64,000 bases of DNA from Streptomyces sp. NBC_00448 (GCF_036014115.1 NZ_CP107913.1:7743501-7807500), one strand, 5' to 3'. Positions 35,848 through 44,022 are shown, counted from the stretch's first letter. Made by a program: numbers and translations. The notes: a model not told the origin generated them from the letters alone.

Positions 35848-37859
35848 CCGCGCCGACCGCAGCACTCCCCGCCGCCGCGTGGGCCGCAGCCCCGGGCATC
35901 GAAGCAGCCGGGCGGGAACTGGAACGGCAGTTGGCGGCACGCGCCGCCGCTGCCGGGCTGCCCGCGCCCGCGGTGGCCGTGATCGGCGGCCACGACCTGC
36001 TGCGGCCCGACGCCGAACCGCCCGAGCAGGCCCGGCGGCGGGCCGCGGCGAAGGTGCACCTGGCCCCGGACGCGGTGCTGGTCGGCCCCTGGGGCGCGGG
36101 GCAGGATGCCACCGCGCCGTACGCCGACGCCCCGCACCCCTCCGCGCCCGGCGGTGACGACGCCTGCGGCTGCTGCCTCGCCGTGCGCTGGCAGCGGCTG
36201 CGCACCCGGACCGAGCGGGAGGCGCTGGAGGCCGGGCGGAGCGGCCTGACCGCGGCGGGCCGCTGGCCGGTGCTCCCGGACTGCACCGTCGACGCCGTGT
36301 GGGCGCTGTACGTGTGGGCGGTCGCCACCCCCCGGCCGCCCCATGCCGACGGTCTGGCCCGGGTCACCCGGCACGACCTGGAGACCGGCCGCCCGCACAC
36401 GGTGCCGCTGCTCGCCGACCCGCTGTGCGCCCACCACGGACCAGCGTCGTCCCCCCACCCCGGCGAGCGGGGCGGTCCGGGGATCTCACCGCGGCCGAAG
36501 CCCGCCGCCGACCGGTACCGGCTGCGCACCCCGGAGTCGTACGCCCTGCCGACCGAGGCGCTGGCCAACCCGGTCTGCGGGGTGCTCGGCGCCGGCACCT
36601 GGAACGACGTGACCTCGCCGACCACCGCCCCCGTCGCGGGCTCGGTCTTCATGCGCGGCTACGCCGGACTGACCGACGTGACCTGGAGCGGCCAGGCCAA
36701 CTCCTTCGCGGCCAGCCGTGAACTCGCCTTCCTGGAGGGCCTGGAGCGGTACGCGGGCACCCACCGCCGGGACCGTACGGCGCCGCGCGTCGCGTCCTTC
36801 GACGACCTCGCCGCACGCGGCGAACCGGCCCTGGACCCGCGCGACTGCGGCCTGTACGCGCCGCGGACCTACCGCGACGACCCGATGGTGCACCCCTTCG
36901 ACCCGGGCCGGCCGATCCCGTGGGTGTTCGGCCACTCGCTGCGCGACGACCGGCCGGTGCTGGTGCCGGCCCGGCTGGCGTACTACAGCGCGGGCACCAC
37001 CGCCGACGACTTCGTCTACGAGTGCTCCAACGGCTGCGCGATCGGAAGCTGCCTGGAGGAGGCGATCCTCTTCGGACTGCTCGAACTCATCGAGCGGGAC
37101 GCCTTCCTGCTCGGCTGGTACGGCAACGCGCCGCTGCCGGAGATCGACCTCGCGTCGTGCGACAGCCGGGTGCTGCGTGCGATGATCGACCGGGCCGCCC
37201 TGTGCGGCTACGACGTGCACGTCTACGACAACCGGATCGACCTGCCGGTGCCGGTCGCCACCGGGCTCGCGGTGCGGCGCGACGGCGGACCCGGCACGTT
37301 CGCGTTCGCCGCCGGGGCCGCCCTCGACCCGCTCGCCTCAATGGAGTCGGCGGTCTCGGAGATCCTCACCTACCTGCCGCACCTGCCCCGCCAGGTCGCC
37401 GAGCGGCCGGCCGAACTGGCCGCGATGGCCGAGGACTTCACGCTGGTGCGCCGACTTCCCGACCACGCCGCGCTGTTCGGGCTGCCGCGGATGCGCGAGC
37501 ACGTGCGCGGCTACCTGGAGCCGCCGGTGACAAGGACGTTCGCCGAGACCTACGACGGCTGGGAACGGCGCCGGCCACGCGGCCTCGACCTGCGGGAGGA
37601 CGTCCTGTGGTGCACCGGCGAACTGGCCGCGGCCGGGTCCGACGTGATCGTGGTCGACCAGACCACCGCGGAGCAGCGGCGGTTGGGCCTGCACACGGTC
37701 TGCACGATCGCGCCCGGGCTGCTGCCGATCGACTTCGGCTGGACCCGGCAGCGGGCGCTGACCATGCCGCGGCTGCGGACCGCCCAGCGCCGGGCGGGGA
37801 TGCGCGGCGACGACCTGGCCCCGGAGGAGGTGCGCGCCGTGCCGCACCCGTTCCCGTAG
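35844..37859 (+). CDS. YcaO cyclodehydratase 2
   Basis: Second YcaO-superfamily enzyme (671 aa), translationally coupled to the permease (ATGA). It shares the layout of YcaO 1: an N-terminal CxxC (CGCC near 108), then the YcaO domain with YECSNGCAIGSCLEEAILFGLLELIERDAF (ERDA at 417-420), FAAGAALDPLASMESAVSEI and an end AVPHPFP. Both complete YcaO proteins therefore keep ATP-site residues and the Pro-rich tail. The pair may divide Cys from Ser/Thr cyclisation, or one may do other backbone chemistry such as thioamidation; no TfuA partner is present, which argues against the latter. Confidence 0.92.
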   Translation: MTAPTAALPAAAWAAAPGIEAAGRELERQLAARAAAAGLPAPAVAVIGGHDLLRPDAEPPEQARRRAAAKVHLAPDAVLVGPWGAGQDATAPYADAPHPSAPGGDDACGCCLAVRWQRLRTRTEREALEAGRSGLTAAGRWPVLPDCTVDAVWALYVWAVATPRPPHADGLARVTRHDLETGRPHTVPLLADPLCAHHGPASSPHPGERGGPGISPRPKPAADRYRLRTPESYALPTEALANPVCGVLGAGTWNDVTSPTTAPVAGSVFMRGYAGLTDVTWSGQANSFAASRELAFLEGLERYAGTHRRDRTAPRVASFDDLAARGEPALDPRDCGLYAPRTYRDDPMVHPFDPGRPIPWVFGHSLRDDRPVLVPARLAYYSAGTTADDFVYECSNGCAIGSCLEEAILFGLLELIERDAFLLGWYGNAPLPEIDLASCDSRVLRAMIDRAALCGYDVHVYDNRIDLPVPVATGLAVRRDGGPGTFAFAAGAALDPLASMESAVSEILTYLPHLPRQVAERPAELAAMAEDFTLVRRLPDHAALFGLPRMREHVRGYLEPPVTRTFAETYDGWERRRPRGLDLREDVLWCTGELAAAGSDVIVVDQTTAEQRRLGLHTVCTIAPGLLPIDFGWTRQRALTMPRLRTAQRRAGMRGDDLAPEEVRAVPHPFP

Positions 37860-37934
37860 GGCCGTCGGGAGCGCTGGGGCCACGGGGACTGCTGGGGCCG
37901 CAACGTGACTGCGCGGCAGCCGCGTCATGCGGAA

Positions 37935-37969
37935 GGGCCCGCGGGCCGGTGCTCCCGGCGCGCGGACCC
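37935..37969. terminator. Hairpin between YcaO 2 and convergent precursor gene
   Basis: Arms 37935-37949 and 37955-37969 pair at 13 of 15 positions around a 5-nt loop, all GC-rich. It lies in the 127-bp gap between the end of the operon and the end of the convergent precursor gene, so it can terminate both transcripts. Confidence 0.65.
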
Positions 37970-37986
37970 CGTGTCGGCCCCGACGA

Positions 37987-38175
37987 TCAGGCGGTGCAGC
38001 TGGTGGTGCTGGTGGTGCTGGAGCAGGTGCTGGTGCTGGAGCAGCTCGTGGAGGAGCCCAGCATGACCTCGCTCGCGTCGGAGTAGTCGGTGATCTCGAA
38101 CGTCTCGGACTCCAGCTCCAGGATCTCCTGGGCAAGGGAGGCGAGCGGCGTGTCCAGCTTGGAGATGTCAGCCAT
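37987..38175 (-). CDS. Thiazolylpeptide-type RiPP precursor peptide
   Basis: 62-aa precursor. The acidic leader (MADISKLDTPLASLAQEIL, then LESETFEITDYSDASEVMLG) is followed by a 22-residue core beginning SSTSC; 10 Ser, 8 Thr, 3 Cys and a final Ala make up all of it. AAGGAG lies 5 nt before the ATG at 38175, an excellent site. Leader style and Ser/Thr/Cys core resemble the thiazolylpeptide-type precursor family. The cleavage point is probably after LG, but this is a guess. It is transcribed against the biosynthetic operon and divergently from the M20 gene, with 216 bp between, so it has its own promoter. Triplet-repeat-like coding makes it easy to miss. Confidence 0.88.
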   Translation of the reverse strand: MADISKLDTPLASLAQEILELESETFEITDYSDASEVMLGSSTSCSSTSTCSSTTSTTSCTA

Positions 38176-38391
38176 GGTGACTCCTTCTCGTCGACAGCGG
38201 GCCCGGCCACGTAGCGGCCGCAGCGTCCTTTCTACGCGCGTCCACTGGCGGAACCGCCCGCCGACCGCTGTCACTTCGCTGGCACGCCCCGAACCGGCCC
38301 CCGCCGCAAGGCCCACCCGCCCGCCGCCCACCGGCCCACGGCCCGCCGTCCGCTCCGCCGTAGAACCCGACTGCCGTGCAAGGAGAACCAC

Positions 38392-39678
38392 TTGAGCCCG
38401 CGGAAGACGTTCGAGGAGGCCACCGCGAACGTGCTCGGGTCGGCCGCCGAGTTCTACGCCGACGTGCACCGCCACCCCGAGCTGTCCGGCGCCGAGCGGC
38501 GCACCGCCGGCCGCTTCGCGCGGTGGCTGTCCGGCGCGGGGTACGACGTCACCCCGGGGGTCGGCGGGCACGGCGTGGTCGGGGTGCTGCGCAACGGCCC
38601 GGGCCCGGTGGTGCTGGTGCGGGCCGAACTGGACGCGCTGCCGCTGCGCGAGGAGACCGGGCTGCCGTACGCGAGCACGGTGGGCGACCCGGCCCCGGCG
38701 ATGCACGCCTGCGGGCACGACGCGCACCTGGCGTGCGCGGCGGGCGCGGCCACGGTGCTCGCCGGGGCCGCCGACCGGTGGCGCGGCACCCTGGTGGTGG
38801 TCGGCCAGCCCGCGGAGGAGACGCTGACCGGCGCCGCCGCGATGCTCGCCGACGGCCTCTACGAGCGCTTCCCCGCCCCCGGCGTGGTGCTGGCGCAGCA
38901 CACGGTGCCGCTGCCCGCCGGGATGGTGGCGCACGGCGACGGGCCGCTGCTGGCGGCGAGCCGCACGGTGGAGATCGTCGTGCACGGACGCGGCGGGCAC
39001 GCGGGGGCGCCCCAGCTGGCGGTGGACCCGGTGGTGGCCGCTGCGGCGCTGGTCGGGCGGCTGCAGACGGTGGTGTCCCGCGAGACCGGCCCGGGCGAGC
39101 CGCTGGTGCTCACCGTGGGCGCGCTGCACGCGGGCGGCGCCGGGAACGTCATCCCGGACCGGGCCACGATGGAGGTCACCCTGCGGGCCTTCGCCCCGGC
39201 CACCCTCGATCGCGCACTCGCGGCCGTGACCCGGATGGCGCATGCCGAGGCCGCCGCCGCGGGGGCCGAGCGGCCGCCGGAGCTCCGGGAGCTGTCCGGG
39301 TCGGCGGTGACCGCGAGCGACCCCGGCGTGGCCGCGCGGCTGCGGCAGGCGCACGAGGCGGCCTTCGGCGCCGGCCGGGTCACGCGCTGGCAGCCGTCGA
39401 CGGCGACCGAGGACTTCCCGCTGCTGGGCGCGGCGGGCGTCGATCTGCACGGCATGGCCGGGGTCGCGACCGGCTACTGGATGCTCGGCAGCGTCGGGCC
39501 CGGCCAGTGGGCGGCGGCCGGCGACAGCGCCGAGCGCCGGCTCGCGGAAGTGCCGGGCAACCACTCCGCCCGGTTCCGCCCGCACGTCCGGTTGACGCTG
39601 ACGACCGGCATCCGGGCGATGGCGGTCGCCGCGGCGGCCCACCTCGCCGGGCCGGACGGCGGACCCCAGGTCGGTTAA
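38392..39678 (+). CDS. M20D-family amidohydrolase/peptidase
   Basis: Zinc amidohydrolase (428 aa) of the IAA-amino-acid hydrolase/aminoacylase group. It has VHRHPELSGAERRT, MHACGHDAHLACAAGAA, GQPAEET and a dimer-domain GRGGHAGAPQ. The TTG start at 38392 follows AAGGAG at 7 nt; there is no signal peptide. It is divergent from the precursor gene and upstream of two small genes next to the purine operon, so its membership is ambiguous: it could trim the mature peptide or hydrolyse an N-acyl amino acid. It does not look like allantoate amidohydrolase (M20C). Confidence 0.85.
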   Translation: MSPRKTFEEATANVLGSAAEFYADVHRHPELSGAERRTAGRFARWLSGAGYDVTPGVGGHGVVGVLRNGPGPVVLVRAELDALPLREETGLPYASTVGDPAPAMHACGHDAHLACAAGAATVLAGAADRWRGTLVVVGQPAEETLTGAAAMLADGLYERFPAPGVVLAQHTVPLPAGMVAHGDGPLLAASRTVEIVVHGRGGHAGAPQLAVDPVVAAAALVGRLQTVVSRETGPGEPLVLTVGALHAGGAGNVIPDRATMEVTLRAFAPATLDRALAAVTRMAHAEAAAAGAERPPELRELSGSAVTASDPGVAARLRQAHEAAFGAGRVTRWQPSTATEDFPLLGAAGVDLHGMAGVATGYWMLGSVGPGQWAAAGDSAERRLAEVPGNHSARFRPHVRLTLTTGIRAMAVAAAAHLAGPDGGPQVG

Positions 39679-39743
39679 GGTCGCCTGCGAGTCGCCCTCC
39701 GCGGTGGAGGGCAGAAGAAGCCGCAGCCACCGTGGGGGCCGTC

Positions 39744-39995
39744 GTGAGAATGAGGCTGGAGTTCACCACCGAGCCGTTCGACCTGGAGGAGCCGCCCGCG
39801 CACGCGTTGGCGGCGCGTGAGGTACTGGGGGCCGGGACGCTGGAGGCGATCGACGTCGGCCCGTTCGGCAACACCGCCGAGGGCACCGAGGACGCGGTGG
39901 TCGAGGCGGTCGTGGAGCTGCTGCGCCGTACCGCGGCGGCCGGTGCCACCCGTATCTCGCTCCAGGTCAGCGTGCTCGGCGAGGAGCCGCGGTGA
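39744..39995 (+). CDS. Small conserved protein upstream of purine operon
   Basis: 83-aa protein, begins MRMRLEFTTEPFDLEEPPAH and continues LEAIDVGPFGNTAEG and AGATRISLQVSVLG. The alternating strand-helix pattern and the size resemble MTH1187/YkoF-like ferredoxin-fold proteins, but no ligand residues can be assigned. GTG 39744 follows GGGGG at 5 nt; ATG 39750 is an alternative. It overlaps the next gene by 4 nt, so both are translated together. I have the impression this pair recurs beside uricase genes in streptomycetes; that is memory, not shown here. Confidence 0.6.
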   Translation: MRMRLEFTTEPFDLEEPPAHALAAREVLGAGTLEAIDVGPFGNTAEGTEDAVVEAVVELLRRTAAAGATRISLQVSVLGEEPR

Positions 39996-40372
39996 GCGGC
40001 GAGGCGCAGCGGCACGCCTTCGTCGCCGCCGTGCAGCCACTGGTGGACGCGATGGGCGGGCAGGCGCTGCCGCCCGACCAGGCCCGCGGCGACGACGTGG
40101 TGCTGAGCTGGGAGGGCGAGCCGGCGGTCGCGGTGCGGCTGCCGCATCTGGCCGACTCGCTCGACCACCTGCTCGCCGACCTGCGCCGCCGGCACGGCCC
40201 GCTCGCCGAGCTGGGCCGCAAGGAGAAGCAGACCGTGGTGCGCATCCTGGAGGAGCGCGGCGCGTTCTCGGTGCGACACGGCGTGGAGACCGTCGCGTCG
40301 GCCCTCGGGGTCAGCCGTTTCACCGTGTACAACTACCTGAACAGGGAGAACGCGGCCCGCGACCCGAAGTGA
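39992..40372 (+). CDS. Small helix-turn-helix protein
   Basis: 126-aa protein. The C-terminal third (RKEKQTVVRILEERGAFSVR, GVETVASALGVSRFTVYNYLNRE) is a Fis/PucR-like helix-turn-helix; the N-terminal part (about 1-75) is a small unassigned alpha-beta region containing VLSWEGEPAVAVRLPHL. The GTG start overlaps the previous stop. Its place just before the OHCU decarboxylase promoter suggests a regulator of the purine operon or of its own pair, working beside AllR. Confidence 0.7.
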   Translation: MSGEAQRHAFVAAVQPLVDAMGGQALPPDQARGDDVVLSWEGEPAVAVRLPHLADSLDHLLADLRRRHGPLAELGRKEKQTVVRILEERGAFSVRHGVETVASALGVSRFTVYNYLNRENAARDPK

Positions 40373-40403
40373 CCGCGCTGCGAGCCGTGTTCGCGGCCAG
40401 AAG

Positions 40404-40455
40404 TTTTTCAACAAACTGTTGACGTCCGCTCGTGGCGGCTCGTAGCTTGCGAGGG
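40404..40455 (+). promoter_or_regulatory. Promoter with AllR-like operator; probably leaderless start
   Basis: TTTTTCAACAAACTGTTGA (40404-40422) is a palindrome-like box overlapping TTGACG (-35, 40419-40424); TAGCTT (-10, 40443-40448) follows at 18 bp. The predicted +1 falls on or next to the GTG at 40455, so the mRNA would be leaderless, consistent with the lack of a usable SD. The box matches TTTCAAC-N3-CTGTTGA, the second box before the allantoinase gene. Confidence 0.65.
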
Positions 40456-40958
40456 TGACAACCAGCGCTTCGCCGGGCCTGGCCCGGTTCAACGCGGCCC
40501 CCGACCGCGCCGCCGCCGACCTGCTGCACGACGTGTGCGCCAGCCGGGCCTGGGGCGCGGCGGTGTCCGCCGGACGGCCGTACGCCCGCCTCGACGACCT
40601 GCTCGCGGCGAGCGACGCGGCCATGGCGGCACTCACCGCCGCCGACCTCGGCGAGGCGATGTCCGGCCATCCGCCGATCGGCCGCCCCACCCCGGGCGAC
40701 CCGACGTCGGCGCGCGAGCAGCGCGGGGTCGGCGACAGCGAGCGGGCCGAACTCCTCCGGCTCAACCTCGCCTACCAGGACGCCCACGGCCATGTCTTCC
40801 TGATCTGCGCCACCGGCCTGACCGGGGCGCAGATGCTGGCCGCCCTCAAGGAGCGGATCGGCAACGACCCGGACACCGAACGCGAGATCGTCCGGGCCGA
40901 ACTGGGAAAGATCAACCGGATCAGGCTCACCCGCCGCACCGAGGAGGACCCGGCATGA
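40455..40958 (+). CDS. uraD: OHCU decarboxylase
   Basis: 2-oxo-4-hydroxy-4-carboxy-5-ureidoimidazoline decarboxylase (167 aa), third step of urate breakdown, giving S-allantoin. The family signatures are present: FNAAPDRAAADLLHDVCASRAW, GHPPIG with the catalytic His, EQRGVGDSERAELLRLNLAYQDAHGHVFLI and the C-terminal RLTRR. It overlaps the HIU hydrolase gene by 4 nt (ATGA). It heads the operon uraD-uraH-uricase-deaminase. Confidence 0.93.
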   Translation: MTTSASPGLARFNAAPDRAAADLLHDVCASRAWGAAVSAGRPYARLDDLLAASDAAMAALTAADLGEAMSGHPPIGRPTPGDPTSAREQRGVGDSERAELLRLNLAYQDAHGHVFLICATGLTGAQMLAALKERIGNDPDTEREIVRAELGKINRIRLTRRTEEDPA

Positions 40959-41425
40959 CGGCAGCGCAGGACCCGGCGACCCCGGCAGGCCCGCCCGACG
41001 CGGGGGCGGACGGGACCGACCCGGCCGCCCCGCGGCACCCCGTCTCGGTGTCCACCCACATCCTCGACACCAGCGTCGGGCGCCCCGCGGCCGGCGTCGG
41101 CGTCGAACTGTCCGTCAGGACCGGGCCCGACGCGCCCTGGAGCGCGCACGGCGCCTCGGCCACCGACGCCGACGGCCGCTGCAAGGACCTGCCCGACCCG
41201 CCCGAGCACACCACGCACGTACGGCTCCGCTTCGCCGTGGAGCCCTACCTCACCCACCAAGCCGAGGCCCAGCAGGACGCCCCCCGCGCGGACCGAGCCG
41301 GTCCAAGGGACAGCGGAGTGTTCTTCCCGGAGGTGGCGATCGTCTTCGCGGTCGCGCCCGGCGAGCACTATCACGTACCGCTGCTGCTCAATCCGTTCGG
41401 CTACTCCGTATACCGAGGGAGCTAG
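40955..41425 (+). CDS. uraH: 5-hydroxyisourate hydrolase (transthyretin-like)
   Basis: 156-aa enzyme converting 5-hydroxyisourate to OHCU. It has an N-terminal extension of about 28 residues, then VSVSTHILDTSVGRPAAGVGVELSV in two halves and the C-terminal family mark YRGS. An unusual insert of about 15 residues (EAQQDAPRADRAGPRD) lies between the strand that normally leads to the FFPEV segment. Catalytic His and Arg positions appear retained. Only 2 nt separate it from the uricase gene. Confidence 0.92.
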   Translation: MTAAQDPATPAGPPDAGADGTDPAAPRHPVSVSTHILDTSVGRPAAGVGVELSVRTGPDAPWSAHGASATDADGRCKDLPDPPEHTTHVRLRFAVEPYLTHQAEAQQDAPRADRAGPRDSGVFFPEVAIVFAVAPGEHYHVPLLLNPFGYSVYRGS

Positions 41426-41427
41426 CG

Positions 41428-42336
41428 ATGACCGCAGAGACAAGCCCTGCCCGCCTCACCCGCCTTGGCCAGAACCAGTACGGCAAGGCCGAGGTCCGGG
41501 TGGTCCGGGTGGTCCGCGACGGGGACACCCACCACCTGAAGGACCTCAGCGTGTCGGTGGCGCTGTCCGGTGCCATGGACGCCGTCCACCTCTCCGGCTC
41601 CAACGCCAACGTGCTGACCACCGACGCCACCAAGAACACCGTCTACGCCTTCGCGCAGAAGCACGGTGTCGAGTCCGCGGAGACCTTCGCGATCCACCTG
41701 GCCCGGCACTTCGTCAGCAGCCAGGACTCGATCCACCGGGCCCGCATCCGCGTCGAGGAGTACTCCTGGGACCGGATCGGCCCGCAGGAGCGCGGCCACT
41801 CCTTCGTCCGCGACGCCCGCGAGACCCGCACCACCGAGGTCGGCTACGACGGCGAGCGCTGGCAGGTGATCTCCGGCCTGAAGGACATGGTGGTGCTCAA
41901 CTCGACCGACTCCGAGTTCTGGGGCTACGTCAAGGACGACTACACCACCCTGAAGGAGACCTACGACCGCATCCTCGCCACCGAGGTCAACGCCCGCTGG
42001 CGGTTCGCCTGGAGCGGCGACGACCAGCCCGCGCCGGCCTGGGAGGAGGAGTACGCCCGGGTCCGCGGCCACCTGCTGGCCGCGTTCGCGGAGACGTACT
42101 CGCTCTCGCTCCAGCAGACCCTGTACAGCATGGGCGCGCGGGTCATCGAGCACACGCCGGGCGTGGACGAGATACGGCTGTCGCTGCCGAACAAGCACCA
42201 CTTCCTGGTCGACCTCGAACCGTTCGGCCTGAAGAACGACAACGAGGTGTACTACGCCGCCGACCGCCCGTACGGCCTCATCGAGGGCACCGTGCTGCGC
42301 GAGGGCGCCGAAGCCGCGATCCCGGTGACGGACTGA
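41428..42336 (+). CDS. Urate oxidase (uricase)
   Basis: Cofactor-free tunnelling-fold enzyme (302 aa) oxidising urate to 5-hydroxyisourate. Marker segments are GQNQYGKAEVRVVRV, VLTTDATKNTVYAFAQKHG, GLKDMVVLNSTDSEFWGYVKDDYTTL and SLPNKHHFLVDLEPFGL. The length is normal. It sits between HIU hydrolase and the deaminase in one transcript. No peroxisomal-type C-terminal signal is expected in bacteria and none is seen. Confidence 0.95.
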   Translation: MTAETSPARLTRLGQNQYGKAEVRVVRVVRDGDTHHLKDLSVSVALSGAMDAVHLSGSNANVLTTDATKNTVYAFAQKHGVESAETFAIHLARHFVSSQDSIHRARIRVEEYSWDRIGPQERGHSFVRDARETRTTEVGYDGERWQVISGLKDMVVLNSTDSEFWGYVKDDYTTLKETYDRILATEVNARWRFAWSGDDQPAPAWEEEYARVRGHLLAAFAETYSLSLQQTLYSMGARVIEHTPGVDEIRLSLPNKHHFLVDLEPFGLKNDNEVYYAADRPYGLIEGTVLREGAEAAIPVTD

Positions 42337-42350
42337 GAGAGGCGGACACC

Positions 42351-43745
42351 ATGACAGAGCAGGACCCCGCGCAGCCGGCCCCGCGCCTGGTGATCGAGAA
42401 CTGCGCGATCGCCACCGTCGACGCCGACGGCACCGAGTACGACTCCGGGCACGTCGTCGTGGCCGGCGGCACCATCGAGTCGGTCGGCGCCGGACCCGCG
42501 CCCGCCGGACTCGCCGACGTCGCTCGCCGGATCGACGGCACCGGGCACCTGGCCACCCCCGGCCTGGTCAACACCCACCACCACTTCTACCAGTGGCTCA
42601 CCCGCGGCCTGGCCCAGGACAGCAACCTGTTCAACTGGCTGGTCGAGCTGTACCCGACCTGGGCCCGGATCGACGAACCCATGGTGCACACCGCCGCGTC
42701 GGGATCGCTGGCGATGATGGTCCGCGGCGGTGTCACCACCGCGATGGACCACCACTACGTCTTCCCGCGCGGCGCCGGCGACCTGCTCGGCGCCGAGATC
42801 CGGGCCGCGGCCGACCTCGGCGTGCGCTTCACCGCCGCGCGCGGCTCGATGGACCGCGGCACGTCCGACGGCGGGCTGCCGCCGGACTTCGCGGTGGAGA
42901 GCACCGAGGAGGCGCTGCTGGCCACCGAGGCCGCGATCGACACCCACCACGACGCGTCCTTCGGCTCGATGCTGCAGATCGCCGCCGCGCCCTGCTCGCC
43001 GTTCTCCGTCTCCACCGAACTGATGCGGGAGGCGGCGCAGTTGGCCCGCCGCAAGGGGGTGCGGCTGCACACCCACGGCAGCGAGACCGTGGAGGAGGAG
43101 AAGTTCTGCCACGAGCTGTTCGGCATGGACCCGACGGACTACTTCGAGTCCACCGGCTGGCTCGGCGACGACGTGTGGATGGCGCACTGCGTGCACATGA
43201 ACGACTCCGACATCGCCGCCTTCGCCCGCACCGGCACCGGGGTGGCGCACTGCCCGTCCTCCAACGCCCGGCTGGCCGCCGGGATCGCGCGGGTGCCGGA
43301 CATGCTCGCCGCGGGCGTCCCGGTCGGCCTCGGCGTGGACGGCACCGCCTCCAACGAGTCCGGCGAACTGCACACCGAACTGCGCAACGCGCTGCTGATC
43401 AACCGGCTCGGCGGCGGCGAGAAGGCGCTCAACGCCCGGCAGGCGCTGCGGCTCGGCACCTACGGCGGCGCCCAAGTACTGGGCCGGGCAGCGGAGATCG
43501 GCTCCCTGGAGGCCGGCAAGCTCGCCGACCTGGTGCTGTGGAAGCTCGACGGCATCGGGCACGCGTCCATCGCCGACCCGGTCGCGGCGCTGGTCTTCGG
43601 CGCGGCGGCCCCGGTCACCCTCTCGCTGGTGGGCGGCCGCCCCGTGGTGGAGGACGGCCGGCTCACCCGGGTCGACGAGGACGCTATCGCGAAGCTGACC
43701 CGCAGCGAGGCCCGCCGCCTCGCGCACATCGCCGGACTGGCCTGA
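42351..43745 (+). CDS. 8-oxoguanine deaminase (amidohydrolase superfamily)
   Basis: Zinc amidohydrolase of 464 aa (TrzN/AtzB-like group). Metal ligands are in GLVNTHHHFYQWLTRGL, LHTHGSETVEEEKFC, MAHCVHMNDSDI and GVDGTASNESGEL. The residues and the purine-operon context match 8-oxoguanine deaminase, which makes urate, the substrate of the uricase encoded upstream. A guanine or other aminohydrolase cannot be excluded. It starts at ATG 42351 after GAGAGAGG and ends the operon before two hairpins. Confidence 0.88.
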   Translation: MTEQDPAQPAPRLVIENCAIATVDADGTEYDSGHVVVAGGTIESVGAGPAPAGLADVARRIDGTGHLATPGLVNTHHHFYQWLTRGLAQDSNLFNWLVELYPTWARIDEPMVHTAASGSLAMMVRGGVTTAMDHHYVFPRGAGDLLGAEIRAAADLGVRFTAARGSMDRGTSDGGLPPDFAVESTEEALLATEAAIDTHHDASFGSMLQIAAAPCSPFSVSTELMREAAQLARRKGVRLHTHGSETVEEEKFCHELFGMDPTDYFESTGWLGDDVWMAHCVHMNDSDIAAFARTGTGVAHCPSSNARLAAGIARVPDMLAAGVPVGLGVDGTASNESGELHTELRNALLINRLGGGEKALNARQALRLGTYGGAQVLGRAAEIGSLEAGKLADLVLWKLDGIGHASIADPVAALVFGAAAPVTLSLVGGRPVVEDGRLTRVDEDAIAKLTRSEARRLAHIAGLA

Positions 43746-43821
43746 CCGCCCTGGTGGCGCGGCCGGTCGGCGCCGCGCCGCGCGGGTCGCCACGCCATGG
43801 CGGCCGGCACCGGTGAAGACG

Positions 43822-43939
43822 ACCGGTCGGGGAGGGACGGCCCCCGACCGGTGGCCGGGCCCTGTCCTGAACAGGCCCCGGCGACAGCGCCCCCGGGCCC
43901 GGAGATCCGATCCGGATCGCCGGTGCCCGGGGGCGCTGT
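43822..43939. terminator. Tandem hairpin terminators between convergent units
   Basis: Hairpin 1: ACCGGTCGGGG (43822-43832) pairs with CCCCGACCGGT (43842-43852), loop 9 nt. Hairpin 2: ACAGCGCCCCCGGGC (43884-43898) pairs exactly with 43925-43939, loop 26 nt. They lie between the 3' ends of the purine operon and the GNAT gene, so they can stop transcription in both directions. Confidence 0.75.
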
Positions 43940-44022
43940 GCCAGGAGCCGGCACGGGGGTGCGAGCCGCCCGGCCGACTGCCGTACGCGCTCAACCTCCG
44001 TACGCGCCCAACCTCCCTACGG

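Noticed and set aside
37338..38210. Longer leftward frames covering the precursor region
   Set aside because: They lack the AAGGAG-ATG start and run into the YcaO gene; the 62-aa frame alone has a clear SD, leader and core.
38392..39678. M20 enzyme as allantoate amidohydrolase
   Set aside because: The motifs (MHACGHDAH, GRGGHAG) fit the M20D aminoacylase/IAA hydrolase group, not the M20C group of allantoate amidohydrolase.
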